Assembly (NCBI RefSeq): GCF_000429825.1
Contig: NZ_AUCP01000052.1
Span: 1-48,606 of the forward strand
Direction: 5' to 3'
Length of the DNA: 48,606 bases
Origin: Cohnella thermotolerans DSM 17683
GTDB lineage: Bacteria; Bacillota; Bacilli; Paenibacillales; Paenibacillaceae
Shown here: positions 7,793-17,207 of the stretch, piece after piece
Numbering within the stretch: position 1 is the first letter of the stretch
Layout of the letters: each line of letters begins with the position of its first letter
Notes under the pieces: model-generated
Told to the model about the DNA's origin: nothing
What the model saw: only the letters and a program-made list of their open reading frames with translations
Database searches by the model: none
Made by a program: the position numbers and the translations under genes

Positions 7793-10528
7793 TTACTTGG
7801 AAGCGGCGACGCCCAGCGTCACGATCTCGCATGGGCCGACCGGCACGACCAGCGTTCCGGTCGCGTCCGCGCCCATGACAGCTCCGCCGGTACGCTCCAG
7901 CACGTCGCTCTTATAGACGGGACGATACGGCTCGCCCGCGCGAAGCCGAAGTTCCGACGCTTGCGGTCGCAGGTTGTACCAGCGCAGCATCGCGCTGCCG
8001 TCGTTCTCCCCGATCTTGAGCGAGGAGAACGCGAGGCCCTCGCCTTCCCACGCGTAAGCCGCGTCGACCGGTGCCAGCTTGCCTTCGTGCACGCCGGTCT
8101 GGGCGGCCGTCCACGGCACCTGGAACTGGTAGGCTTCGGCATAAGCGCCGTCCACCGCTCCGTCCCCACCGTGCGGAATGATCTCCAGCTCCACGGTGTG
8201 CTCGCCGAGGCATTGCGCCTCCGGCGTCGGGAAGACGCCCCAGTCGCCCAGCTCGGCCACCGAGCGGAGCAGGGTGACGGCGATCGTGTTGCGGCCGTCG
8301 CGCAGCACCTCGTACTCGTTCAGCCCTTTGTTGGCGACGGTCAGCCCGCAAGCGCCGTCGACGACGTCGACAAACGCCTGCTGATGCTGAGCGTTGCTCG
8401 GGTTCCGCCATTCGGCCGCCGGCTCGTTGTCGCGGACGGCGACTTCGAAAATCGAGTCCGCGCGATGCGTGGAAGCCGCCAGATCGGTCGGGAACAGCGC
8501 GCGCAGGCGGTGATCCTTCGCCTGGTTGTCGAAGGTCGCGCGCACGCCGACGCCCCGGCCGCCGCGCTCCAGGCTGACGACCGTGCGGATCGTCAGCGGC
8601 ACCGTCTCCCGGACGCGCTGCGCTTTCCGCTCCGGGAAGTACACCGCTTCTTGCTTCTCCGTCTCGAAAAGCGCGTCGGCCGAAGCCGGAACCGCCCACC
8701 GGTGAACGATCTCAATCGCGGCCCGATACGGCGTGTCCTCGATCAAGCGGATGTCCGCCGCTAATCCGCGGGTCGTGAGCGGCTTTTCCCCGTCCGGCTG
8801 CTTGTACATGTACTCGTTGCCGATATCCCCGGTATCCTCGTACACGAGCAGATCGCGGAACGTCCGGCCGGTCGTCTTGTCCGTCACGGCGAGCGAACCG
8901 TCATCCGCCACCTCGACGCGCAAGCGTTCGTTCTCCAGCGCACGTTCGCCGGCCGCCAACGAAGGGGAAGCCCCTATCGTCTCCCCGTTCCGCACCCACG
9001 CATAAGCTTTCCAGCCGAGCGCCGGCACGCCCGCGGCTTCGAACGTCAGCTTCACGCGGCGCGACCAGTACGCCTGGCGGAACTTGTCTTCCGGCAGATC
9101 GTAGCCGAACTGCAGCCCCAGGTCTTCCACGACGCATGCGACAGCCCGGCCTTCCGCGTCGACGAGCGTTCGCCCGCCGATGCCCGTCGCCTTCATGCGG
9201 CGGATCATCTCCTCCGGCGGCAGCCCGTCGCGGTAATAAATCCGCTCGACGTCCAGCTCGATCTCGACCGTTCCGCCACGCGCCCACCCCGTCGTGTTGA
9301 AGACGACAAACGGCAGGGCATCGCCTCCATAACGGGCGAAGGCGGACGTATCTACCGCCTCGGCCACGGCACGCTTGCTGTCGTCGATGACGGCCTCGGC
9401 GACGTGCCTGCTTTTCTCGAACCGGGTCACCATCTCCCGATGCACCTCGTCGACGCTGCAGCCGCAGATGCTGTCGTGCGGGTGGTTTTGCATGAGCGTT
9501 TTCCAGGCATACGTCAGCAAATGGTGCGGGTACGGCTCGCCTACTCCGTGCGCAATCGCCGCCAGCGGCTCCGCCACCTTCTCCAGCAGCGTCTGCCCCT
9601 GCTGGTTCATCTGCTTCAGATACACCCGCGCGGACGCGGTGTTGACCAGCGTCGACCAGCCGTCGGTGCGCTGGCTGCGCAACTCGCCCTTGACGACGGA
9701 CAGCCGGCTGCTCAGCGAACGCTTGACCGAAGCCAGGTAATCCGCGAAGTTGGAGTGAACGAATTCAACGTCCGGATACAGCTTGCGGGCGACGCGAATC
9801 GCCTCGGGCAAGTCAGTCTGGATCGGCTGATGGTCGCAGCCGTTCATGTACAGCAGCTGCCCGGTCGACGCGTATTGCTCGGCGTCCGCCAGCTTGCGGT
9901 CCCAGTAGGCCTTGGCTTCGGCTTCGTCTGTGGGCACCTCGTTGCCGTTGCTGTACCAGTTGGCGAAAAGAATGCCGAGCACCTGCGAACCGTCCGGTCC
10001 TTCCCAGATCAGCTCCGAAAACGACGATTCGTACTCGGAATCGGCAACCGTATTGTTGAAGCCCGTCGGCTTGACGCCCCGGCCGAACACGGCGTTGTCG
10101 ATGCCGGCCTGGCGCAAAATTTGCGGAGCCTGCCCGATGTTGCCGAACGTATCGGGGAAATAGCCGACTTTTGCGGCCGCGCCGTAACGCTCGGCTTCCC
10201 GATGGCCGATGAGCAGGTTGCGGAGGTTCGCCTCCCCGCTCGTCAGGAATGCGTCCTGCAAAATGTACCAAGGCCCGATATGAATCCGGCCTTCCCGAAT
10301 CCACTTCGTCAGGCGCTCCCGCTGCTCCGGGCGAACCTGCAAGTAATCCTCGAGAATGATCGTCTGGCCGTCGAGGAAAAAGCTGCGGTACTCCGCGTCC
10401 CGCTCCAGCGTATCCAAGAGCGTATCCATCAGCTTGACAAGCCGCACATGATGCTTCTCATAGGGCAAATACCATTCGCGGTCCCAGTGGGTGTGCGAGA
10501 TGATATGGGCGGTTTTTCTCTCTGTCAT
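7793..10528 (-). CDS. GH38 alpha-mannosidase
   Basis: 911 residues, no signal peptide, so probably cytoplasmic. Family GH38 retaining alpha-mannosidases use zinc; likely ligands here are His14 and Asp16 in HTHWDREW, Asp126 (also the nucleophile) in FPDTFGNIG, and His351 in NHPHDSICG. The HTHWDREW form and total length resemble bacterial MngB-type enzymes. The C-terminal half is the usual beta-sandwich region. It would release mannose from alpha-linked mannosides. It is the last gene of the mannoside locus, 18 bases after the 1083-residue glycosidase, and ends in a bidirectional terminator. Mannosylglycerate hydrolase activity is an alternative that sequence alone cannot exclude. Confidence 0.88.
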   Translation of the reverse strand: MTERKTAHIISHTHWDREWYLPYEKHHVRLVKLMDTLLDTLERDAEYRSFFLDGQTIILEDYLQVRPEQRERLTKWIREGRIHIGPWYILQDAFLTSGEANLRNLLIGHREAERYGAAAKVGYFPDTFGNIGQAPQILRQAGIDNAVFGRGVKPTGFNNTVADSEYESSFSELIWEGPDGSQVLGILFANWYSNGNEVPTDEAEAKAYWDRKLADAEQYASTGQLLYMNGCDHQPIQTDLPEAIRVARKLYPDVEFVHSNFADYLASVKRSLSSRLSVVKGELRSQRTDGWSTLVNTASARVYLKQMNQQGQTLLEKVAEPLAAIAHGVGEPYPHHLLTYAWKTLMQNHPHDSICGCSVDEVHREMVTRFEKSRHVAEAVIDDSKRAVAEAVDTSAFARYGGDALPFVVFNTTGWARGGTVEIELDVERIYYRDGLPPEEMIRRMKATGIGGRTLVDAEGRAVACVVEDLGLQFGYDLPEDKFRQAYWSRRVKLTFEAAGVPALGWKAYAWVRNGETIGASPSLAAGERALENERLRVEVADDGSLAVTDKTTGRTFRDLLVYEDTGDIGNEYMYKQPDGEKPLTTRGLAADIRLIEDTPYRAAIEIVHRWAVPASADALFETEKQEAVYFPERKAQRVRETVPLTIRTVVSLERGGRGVGVRATFDNQAKDHRLRALFPTDLAASTHRADSIFEVAVRDNEPAAEWRNPSNAQHQQAFVDVVDGACGLTVANKGLNEYEVLRDGRNTIAVTLLRSVAELGDWGVFPTPEAQCLGEHTVELEIIPHGGDGAVDGAYAEAYQFQVPWTAAQTGVHEGKLAPVDAAYAWEGEGLAFSSLKIGENDGSAMLRWYNLRPQASELRLRAGEPYRPVYKSDVLERTGGAVMGADATGTLVVPVGPCEIVTLGVAASK

Positions 10529-10546
10529 CCTTCCGGTCTCCTCTCC

Positions 10547-13500
10547 TTAAACCCCGGCTTCGCACGTTACGTTCACTTCGTCCGGGCGGTAAACGGCGGT
10601 CACCCGCCCTTGCGGATCCGCAGCGAACAGCACCGCGCGTTCTCTCTCCAGCACGAACGAATAAACGGTCCCGTTCTCGCGGTCCTTCACCCGAATCGGA
10701 ACGTCGAAGGCGTACTCCGAGACGAAAACGAACATCGACCCTTCCGCGAACCGCAGCCGTCTTCCGTACACGCCCGGCAGATCGCCGCCGCTCAGCCAGT
10801 CGAGCTCCGGGCGGCAGCCCGCGGCTTCCAACGCATAAGCGTACAGCGCCGCAATCGGCTCCGTGCGGTCGTTCAGCTCCACGGGCAGCGGACACCAAAT
10901 CAGACGTCCGCCCCCATACGGGACGTCGACGACCGCGTCCGCTCCGCCGCCGCTTGCGCCGACGGCTCCGTTCGCTCCCGCAGCCCCTCCAACTTCGCCG
11001 GCTCCTGCAGCTCCGCCGGCCGCCGGAACTTCCTTGGCGACCTGGGCGATGCGCCGATTGCCGAAGCTGACCGCGTATTGCCGCCCGCCGATGGCGAGCC
11101 GCTCCTCGCGGACGACGTTGCTTGGCTTGCGCTCGCCCAGAACCGACGCCAGCCGGTCCGTATGCCGCCAGTAGGCGTCCAGCCCCGCCGGCCCGGTTAC
11201 AAGCAGCGTCGCCCCCGTCCGGTCTACGATGCCAAGCAGCCCGGCGAACGCCGCGTCGTCCACGTTGTGCGCGGACGGCAGCAGAATGAGCTTCGCCGGG
11301 TGCTTAAGCAGCGGCTTCAGATCGTATTCCGACACGCCGCGGAACGGCACCTTCAACTCGTACCCGAGCACGCGGGCCAGCTTCGTCGTGGCGTCGTAAG
11401 CGAGCTTCCGGTTGGAGAAGTCGTTGGAGTACGGGAACACGACCGCCACGTCTTCCAGCTCGCGCTCCCGGAACAAGTCCCGGGCCGCTTCCATGAACGC
11501 CCCGAAGCCGTAGGAGACGTCCGCCTCCGGCTTCTCCGTTCCGTCCGCGCGCAGCGCGCCGATATGCGACTCGTTGGCGTTGTCCATATAGAAATTCGTA
11601 TTCCAAATCCAATGGATGGCGCCTGCACCTCCGGCTGCGAAAGCATAGGCGTACTTGCGCTCCAGCATGGCGCGCAGCTCTTCCTCCGTGCGCTTCGCCA
11701 GTCCTTCCGGCGTTTCCACATACATAATGCCGGTCTCCTGCACGACGCACGGCTTGTCGGCCGTTTTGGCGAAGACGCCGTCCCAGAGCAGTTGGTCGTT
11801 CAGCCACCAGGAGTGGACCGTCGTGTAATCGACCGCTTCTCCGTAGAAGAAAGGCGAAGGCCGCTGCGCGCCCAGCGCTTCGTCCTGGCCGACGGTGACG
11901 AGATGGTCCGGGCAGATGTCCTTGATCGCTTCGACCAGCTGCTTCGCCCACCGGTTGTGCATCTCCATCGAGAACAGGACGTAATCGAGCCAACGCGTGC
12001 CTTTTTTCCCCTGGTGCATATCCTGCACGTCGAAGTTGATCTCCTCCGGCTCCGGAACGGTGGCCGAGGCGAAGCCGGGCAGCTCGCCGGGCGTCATACT
12101 CCAGCGCTCGCGCAGCGCCTCGATCGAGCCGTGCCGCTTCTCCAGCCACTCGGCGAACGCAGCTTGCTCGAACGTGTCCCGGCAGGAGCGCGGACCGTCC
12201 GAGAAGATGCGTGCCGGATCGAACATCGAAGGCTCGTTGATCAAATCCCAATCGACGTGCTTCGTCTCCCGGTGGCGGCTCACGATCGAGCGCACGAACC
12301 GCTTCTGCGCTTCCACGCTGCGCGGGTCGAGATACGGATTGCGGCCCTCCCACGGCTCGGGGGTGAACGAGAAGAACGTAAACGTCACCTGCAGCCCGTG
12401 CTTCTTCGCCGTCAGCAGGAACGCGTCGATCGCGCGGAGAACTTCCTCCGACGCGTGGCCGTCCACCTGCATGACGTTGCGGTAAGCGGTCCAGATGCCG
12501 GTGCGAATCCAGTTGATGCCGGCCCGCCGCATTTGCGCCATATCGCGATCCCACACTGCGGCGTTCGGCAGGAACAGGAACTTGCGCGCGACGTCCGAGG
12601 TCATGTACGTCATGCCGACGATGGGCAGCGGGCGGCCGTCCTTCTCGAAGTAGTCGCGGCCCGCCCGGATCGGCGCACCTTCGGCCAGCAGCTCCGGATC
12701 GGCGCCCCAGAAGCCTTGGCGAAGATAGCGGACTTCGCCTTCCTCCGACTCCGCCCGGCACCATACCCGGTAAAAGCCGCTGCGAACGTCGATCGGAACC
12801 GGAATCCTTCGCAGCTCCAGCTCCGGTCCCACGTCGGCTGCGAGCTCATGGCGAAACTCCTCCGTAGGCCGGTCAACCGCAGCAGCCTCGCCGCCGCAAG
12901 CCTCCGTTGCCCGCGTTCCCGCCGTGCCGCTATCCTCGCGTTCGACTGCGATCGCGAACGTCCACCGGACGGCGGCCTTCCCCGCAGCCGAACCGCCGCC
13001 GCGCCCGAGCTTCTGCGCCTGCAGCGTCAGCGTCGGGCGTTCGTGCGCCTCGTAAGCCGCATAGCCCGGCTTGAGCCACAGCTCGGTCACGCCCGCAGCG
13101 CAGAAACGGGCCCAGCCCGCCAGCGCCTCCAGACCGCCGCGCGCGGCGAACTCGCCGCCGAGCGGCTGGTTGACGAACAGCCAGCGCCCTCCGGCAAAGT
13201 CGCCCTTCGTATTCTCCCAGAGCACGACCGGCGCGGACAGCTCGCGTCCTTCCGCCGACACTCCCTTCAGCAGCGCGTAGACGTGCGCGTCCATCGGCCC
13301 CGCCGAGCCCATCTGATGCGGCAGGTCGCTCGCCTTCGTCACGTGGGGCACGAGATTCCACGTATCCGCCACATCGAACAGCGCTTCCTGCCCCCGCAGC
13401 AGCGGAATGTCGCCGAACGCTTCGTATCCCGCCACCCGGTCGGCTTTCACCCGCAGCATCTCGTGAATGCGCAGCCGGCGATGATAGGCCGTCTGCTCGG

Positions 13501-13798
13501 CTTCCACATGCCAGGCGCCGCCCTCGCGGCGGACCGGCTTGCGGAAAGGCGCGCCTCCCGCGCTAATCAGCCCCCCGCCCCGCTTCAAATAGGCGAGAAT
13601 GTCTTCCCACGCCGCCACGGGGAAGAACGGGGCATGCAGCGACACGAAGCAGCCCCCGTCCGCCGTTCGCAGCCGTTCGCCCAGCTCCGCCGCTCCCGCA
13701 ACTTCGCCGAGCCGCCGAACTTCCGCTTCGGTCAGCGCCGGCGCTCCGGGAAACGACGGGTCGTAGAACACGATCACATTTTGCACCCGATCAGCCAT
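10547..13798 (-). CDS. Large multidomain clan-A-type glycoside hydrolase, family unclear
   Basis: 1083 residues, no signal peptide. By eye: an amidotransferase-like domain (about 1-235, GGCFVSLHAPFF, YLKRGGGLISAGG); a beta-sandwich-like part (about 250-365); a TIM barrel (about 385-775) with acid/base Glu522 in WDLINEPS and nucleophile Glu688 in VVQETGIMY; a second amidotransferase-like domain (about 780-970, LILLPSAHNVDD); and a C-terminal beta region. The two catalytic Glu in these contexts fit clan GH-A retaining enzymes (GH5/GH42-like). Residues about 926-955 are a Gly/Ala-only stretch that looks like an inserted linker. The GH125 start overlaps its start region by eight bases. A beta-mannosidase or beta-galactosidase-like role on mannoside cores is only inference. 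Confidence 0.7.
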   Translation of the reverse strand: MADRVQNVIVFYDPSFPGAPALTEAEVRRLGEVAGAAELGERLRTADGGCFVSLHAPFFPVAAWEDILAYLKRGGGLISAGGAPFRKPVRREGGAWHVEAEQTAYHRRLRIHEMLRVKADRVAGYEAFGDIPLLRGQEALFDVADTWNLVPHVTKASDLPHQMGSAGPMDAHVYALLKGVSAEGRELSAPVVLWENTKGDFAGGRWLFVNQPLGGEFAARGGLEALAGWARFCAAGVTELWLKPGYAAYEAHERPTLTLQAQKLGRGGGSAAGKAAVRWTFAIAVEREDSGTAGTRATEACGGEAAAVDRPTEEFRHELAADVGPELELRRIPVPIDVRSGFYRVWCRAESEEGEVRYLRQGFWGADPELLAEGAPIRAGRDYFEKDGRPLPIVGMTYMTSDVARKFLFLPNAAVWDRDMAQMRRAGINWIRTGIWTAYRNVMQVDGHASEEVLRAIDAFLLTAKKHGLQVTFTFFSFTPEPWEGRNPYLDPRSVEAQKRFVRSIVSRHRETKHVDWDLINEPSMFDPARIFSDGPRSCRDTFEQAAFAEWLEKRHGSIEALRERWSMTPGELPGFASATVPEPEEINFDVQDMHQGKKGTRWLDYVLFSMEMHNRWAKQLVEAIKDICPDHLVTVGQDEALGAQRPSPFFYGEAVDYTTVHSWWLNDQLLWDGVFAKTADKPCVVQETGIMYVETPEGLAKRTEEELRAMLERKYAYAFAAGGAGAIHWIWNTNFYMDNANESHIGALRADGTEKPEADVSYGFGAFMEAARDLFRERELEDVAVVFPYSNDFSNRKLAYDATTKLARVLGYELKVPFRGVSEYDLKPLLKHPAKLILLPSAHNVDDAAFAGLLGIVDRTGATLLVTGPAGLDAYWRHTDRLASVLGERKPSNVVREERLAIGGRQYAVSFGNRRIAQVAKEVPAAGGAAGAGEVGGAAGANGAVGASGGGADAVVDVPYGGGRLIWCPLPVELNDRTEPIAALYAYALEAAGCRPELDWLSGGDLPGVYGRRLRFAEGSMFVFVSEYAFDVPIRVKDRENGTVYSFVLERERAVLFAADPQGRVTAVYRPDEVNVTCEAGV

Positions 13799-15137
13799 CG
13801 AGAAGACCGTCCTTCATCGCTTTGTAGACGAGCTGCGAGAACAGGCTGTTGGACCAGGCGAACCATTTTCTTGTGAAAACGGCGGGGTCGTCCGCATGGA
13901 AGCCTTCGTGCATAAACCCGGTGTCCGCGTCCGTCGCCTCCAGCATCGCGATCATCTCCAGCTTCTCTTCGTCGGTCGAGGCCGTCAGTCCCTGCATGGA
14001 GAGCGCCATGTGCCAGATGTAGCCCGGCGGCGTATGCGGGCTTCCGATGCCCTTGGCGGCTTTGCCCTCATAGTAGAACGGATTCTCCTTGCTCAAGGCG
14101 AACCGGCGCGTATTCCGGTAAATCGGATCGTCGGCCGTCACATAGCCGAGATAAGGAATCGACAGGAGGCCCGGCGTACCCGCGTCGTCCATCAGGCAGT
14201 AGTTGCCGAAGCCGTCGGTCTCGTATGCGTAGATCGGTCCGAATTCCGGATGCCGGTAAATGCCGTACAGCCGGATGCCGTGGTCGATCTCCGCCTCCAG
14301 CTCCTTCAGCTCCGCCAGCAGCTCCAGGTCGCGGAACACCCACTCGGCGAATTCCTGCATGTACCGCAGCGCGACGACCGCGAACATGTTGCCCGGGATG
14401 TTGTAATGGAAGTCGCAAGCGTCATCGCTCGAACGGAAGCCGGACCAGACCATGCCCGTGTAGTTGACCGGCATTCCCATCCCGTTGTTGCGGAGGGAAT
14501 CCGAAGGAATGCCGTTGTTGCGGGTGAAGCGGTAGGGCGAGAGCTCGAAGTGGCGCTGCTCGGTCTTGAACAGGTCGACGATGATCCGCATCGCCCGCTT
14601 GAAGTCGGCGTCGAACACATCGGCGCGCCCGGTCTCCTTCCAGTACAGGTAAGCGAGGCGCATGGAGAAGCACAAGGAATCGATCTCGAACTTGCGCTCC
14701 CACACCCACGGCGACATCTCGGTGACGTCGCTTGCGTTCCAGTGCCAGTCGCTCGCCGATTCGTTGAACGCGTTGGCGTAAGGGTCGATCTGAATGTAAG
14801 CGACGTGGCGGCGGATCAGGCCGGCGATGACGCGCTGAAGATCGGGATCGTTCGCGGCCAGCGGGATGTAGTGGACGACCTGTTCGACCGAATCCCGCAA
14901 CCAGGAGGCCGGAATGTCGCCGGTAATGACGAACGTCGTGCCGTCGTCCAGCAGCTTCGTCGTCGTCTCCAGCGTGTTCGGGAAGCAGTTCCTGAACAGC
15001 CGGAGCAGCTTCGGCCGGTGCGCCAGCCGCTTCTCCGCCTCGGAGAGCACGTCTTGGACGGCCTTCGGCAGCTCCAGCTTCGGCATGTCGATCTTGGGCA
15101 ATCTGAATTGTTCCAAAGGGATCGGCTCCTTCACCAT
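13791..15137 (-). CDS. GH125 exo-alpha-1,6-mannosidase
   Basis: 448 residues without a signal peptide. GH125 enzymes are inverting, metal-independent exo-alpha-1,6-mannosidases. Diagnostic stretches are DIPASWLRDS (about 74-83), WHWNASDVTEMSPWVWERKFEID, VWSGFRSSDDA with the probable acid Asp near 238, and GFMHEGF with the probable base Glu411. ATG 15137 has no ribosome binding site upstream. AAGGAG lies inside the first codons, eight bases before an in-frame TTG at 15116, so translation may begin there (441 residues). It is the first of three glycosidase genes of the locus and would remove alpha-1,6-linked mannose from imported oligosaccharides. Confidence 0.88.
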   Translation of the reverse strand: MVKEPIPLEQFRLPKIDMPKLELPKAVQDVLSEAEKRLAHRPKLLRLFRNCFPNTLETTTKLLDDGTTFVITGDIPASWLRDSVEQVVHYIPLAANDPDLQRVIAGLIRRHVAYIQIDPYANAFNESASDWHWNASDVTEMSPWVWERKFEIDSLCFSMRLAYLYWKETGRADVFDADFKRAMRIIVDLFKTEQRHFELSPYRFTRNNGIPSDSLRNNGMGMPVNYTGMVWSGFRSSDDACDFHYNIPGNMFAVVALRYMQEFAEWVFRDLELLAELKELEAEIDHGIRLYGIYRHPEFGPIYAYETDGFGNYCLMDDAGTPGLLSIPYLGYVTADDPIYRNTRRFALSKENPFYYEGKAAKGIGSPHTPPGYIWHMALSMQGLTASTDEEKLEMIAMLEATDADTGFMHEGFHADDPAVFTRKWFAWSNSLFSQLVYKAMKDGLLDG

Positions 15138-15148
15138 TAACGGTCTAA

Positions 15149-15163
15149 AACGTTAACAACGTT
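15149..15163. promoter_or_regulatory. Candidate operator before the glycosidase genes
   Basis: AACGTT-AAC-AACGTT, two palindromic hexamers three bases apart, in the 96-base gap between the permease and GH125 genes. It could bind a regulator, but no regulator for it is seen. Confidence 0.25.
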
Positions 15164-15233
15164 GATTGTATATGCTCATAGGCTTGCCCGCCCCGAATTC
15201 GGCGGCGCGCCTTTTCTTCCGTACTCCCGTGTT

Positions 15234-16151
15234 TCACTCTTTCACCGACCCGACGGTCAATCCCTGCACGAAATAGCGTTGGAAAAACGGATAAGCAAAA
15301 ATAATCGGAACGGTTGCCAGCACGACCATCGCCATGCGGGCCGTATCCTGGGGCATCGATTGCAGCAGCTCCAAGCTGAGCGAGCTGTTGGCCGAGTTCT
15401 GCTGCAGGAATTGCATGCTGGATTCGATCCGCATCAGCATCGATTGCAGCGGCACCTTGTTCGGATCGTCGATATAGAGCAGCGCGTTGAACCAGTCGTT
15501 CCAATAGCCGAGCGTGCTGAAGAGGCCGATCGTGGCCAATCCGGGCAGCGACAGCGGCAGCACGAGCCGGACGAAAATGCGGAACTCGCCGGCTCCGTCG
15601 ATTTTGCCGGATTCGATGATCGCATCCGGCACGCTTGTGACGTAGAACGTGCGAAGAATCATAATGTAGAAGGCATTGACGGCAAGGGGAAGAATGAGCG
15701 CCCAGATGCTGTCCTTCAGGTGGAGCAGCTGCGTAACGACGATATAGGTCGGAATCATCCCTCCGTTGAACAGCATCGTGAAGACGGCGAACAAGGAGAA
15801 GAAGCGGCGGTAACTGAAGCTCTTGCGCGATATCGCGTAAGCGTATAAAGAGATAAAGACGAGGCTGACGATCGTTCCGACGGCCGTGACCAGAATGGTG
15901 ACGCCGTAGGAACGAAGCAGCAAGTCGCCGGTCTGGAACACGTAGCGGTAGGCTTCGAGGCTCCACTTCGCCGGGATGATCCGGTAGCCGTCGCTAGCCA
16001 GCGTCTTCTCGTCCGTGAACGAGATGATGACCACGAACAGGAACGGGAACACGCACAAGAAAGCAAAGATGCCCGCAATGAGGTTGAACGCAACGTTCCA
16101 GCCCGGCGTCAGCCGATGGAAGTCGCGTTTCTTCCGTTGAACGTTGGACAC
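15234..16151 (-). CDS. Carbohydrate ABC transporter permease (YtcP/LplC-like)
   Basis: 305 residues, six membrane segments, MalG/YtcP group of binding-protein-dependent permeases. The ATPase-contact loop is recognisable: DAIIESGKIDGAGEFRIFVRLVLPLSLPG. The C terminus FFQRYFVQGLTVGSVKE is characteristic of LplC/YtcP proteins. The start is GTG at 16151 (VSNVQRKKRD), ten bases after AAAGGAG; a longer frame upstream has no signal. With the LplB-like permease and the lipoprotein it forms an oligosaccharide importer. No ATPase is encoded nearby, so a shared MsmX-type ATPase elsewhere is expected. Confidence 0.9.
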   Translation of the reverse strand: MSNVQRKKRDFHRLTPGWNVAFNLIAGIFAFLCVFPFLFVVIISFTDEKTLASDGYRIIPAKWSLEAYRYVFQTGDLLLRSYGVTILVTAVGTIVSLVFISLYAYAISRKSFSYRRFFSLFAVFTMLFNGGMIPTYIVVTQLLHLKDSIWALILPLAVNAFYIMILRTFYVTSVPDAIIESGKIDGAGEFRIFVRLVLPLSLPGLATIGLFSTLGYWNDWFNALLYIDDPNKVPLQSMLMRIESSMQFLQQNSANSSLSLELLQSMPQDTARMAMVVLATVPIIFAYPFFQRYFVQGLTVGSVKE

Positions 16152-16182
16152 GAAGAACGCACTCCTTTCTCGAATCGGAAAA

Positions 16183-17115
16183 TCAGAACAACGCGCTGTC
16201 TTTGTCGATCTTGCGCACGATGAAGTTGGACACGATGACCAGCACGAAGCCGACAACCGATTGGTACAGCCCCGCCGCCGTGCTCATGCCGATCTCGCCG
16301 GTCGTCTTGAGCCCGCGATAGACATAGGTGTCGATAACGTTCGTCACCGAATACAGCGTGCCGGAATCCCGGGGCACTTGGTAGAACAACCCGAAGTCCG
16401 CGTAGAAAATTTTGCCCACCGCCAGCAGCGTCATAATGATGACGATCGGCTTGAGCAGCGGAAGCGTAATGTTGCGCACTTGCTGCAGCTTGCTCGCTCC
16501 GTCGATCATCGCGGCTTCGTACAGCGATTTGTCGATGCCCAGAATGGAGGCCAGGTAGACGACGCTGCTGTAGCCGACCGACTTCCACAGATAGACGAAC
16601 ACGAGAATGTAGGGCCAGTATTTCGGATCCGAGTACCACTGCAGCGGTCCGCCGCCGAAATAGCCCAGAATGTGGTTCAGCAAGCCGCGGTCCATGCTGA
16701 GGAAGCTGAACGCGAAGTATCCGACGATGACCCAGGAGAGGAAGTACGGCAGGAACATGCCGGTCTGGTACACTTTGGCCATCTTCTTGTTCGTCAGTTC
16801 CGACAGAAGAATGGCCAGGCCGACCGAACAGACGAGGCCGAGGACGATAAAGGCGATATTGTAAAACAGCGTATTTCGGGTAATCGTCCACGCCGCGTCG
16901 GTGCTGAACAAAAATTTGAAGTTGTCCCATCCGACGTTCTTGCTGTGAATCAGGCTGTATAAGAAGCCGTGCCGGCTGAATCGGTATTCCTTGAACGCGG
17001 CGATCGTGCCGACTAGCGGCAGGTAGGAAAAGCAGAGAAACCAAAGCGCTCCCGGCAGCACCATGAGCAGCAGAATCTTGTTGCGGTTGAGGCTTCGAAG
17101 CATGGAACCGAACAT
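16183..17115 (-). CDS. Carbohydrate ABC transporter permease (LplB-like)
   Basis: 310 residues, six membrane segments. The contact loop reads YEAAMIDGASKLQQVRNITLPLLKP, and the start MFGSMLRSLNRNKILLL is typical of LplB proteins. ATG 17115 has GGGGGAG nine bases upstream. The downstream permease follows after 31 bases, and the lipoprotein gene precedes it with a hairpin between. It is the partner subunit of the YtcP-like permease in mannoside uptake. Confidence 0.9.
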   Translation of the reverse strand: MFGSMLRSLNRNKILLLMVLPGALWFLCFSYLPLVGTIAAFKEYRFSRHGFLYSLIHSKNVGWDNFKFLFSTDAAWTITRNTLFYNIAFIVLGLVCSVGLAILLSELTNKKMAKVYQTGMFLPYFLSWVIVGYFAFSFLSMDRGLLNHILGYFGGGPLQWYSDPKYWPYILVFVYLWKSVGYSSVVYLASILGIDKSLYEAAMIDGASKLQQVRNITLPLLKPIVIIMTLLAVGKIFYADFGLFYQVPRDSGTLYSVTNVIDTYVYRGLKTTGEIGMSTAAGLYQSVVGFVLVIVSNFIVRKIDKDSALF

Positions 17116-17150
17116 ATGACAGCACTCCCCCCTCTTGTCGTTCCGAAATG

Positions 17151-17190
17151 GAAAAAGGTCGGGCGAATGCTCGCTCGCCCGCCCGACCTT
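17151..17190 (-). terminator. Attenuator-like hairpin between lipoprotein and permease genes
   Basis: AAGGTCGGGCG (17155-17165) pairs with 17180-17190, an 11-base-pair stem followed on the minus strand by a short T-run. Partial termination here would give more binding protein than permease, as is common in such operons. Confidence 0.65.
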
Positions 17191-17207
17191 CGTCTTCCGT
17201 CCGTCCT

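Noticed and set aside
9404..13876. 1490-residue plus-strand frame opposite the glycosidases
   Set aside because: Despite its length it shows only mirror-frame composition (Arg, Val, Leu, His) and no domains, and it crosses the boundaries of three real genes.
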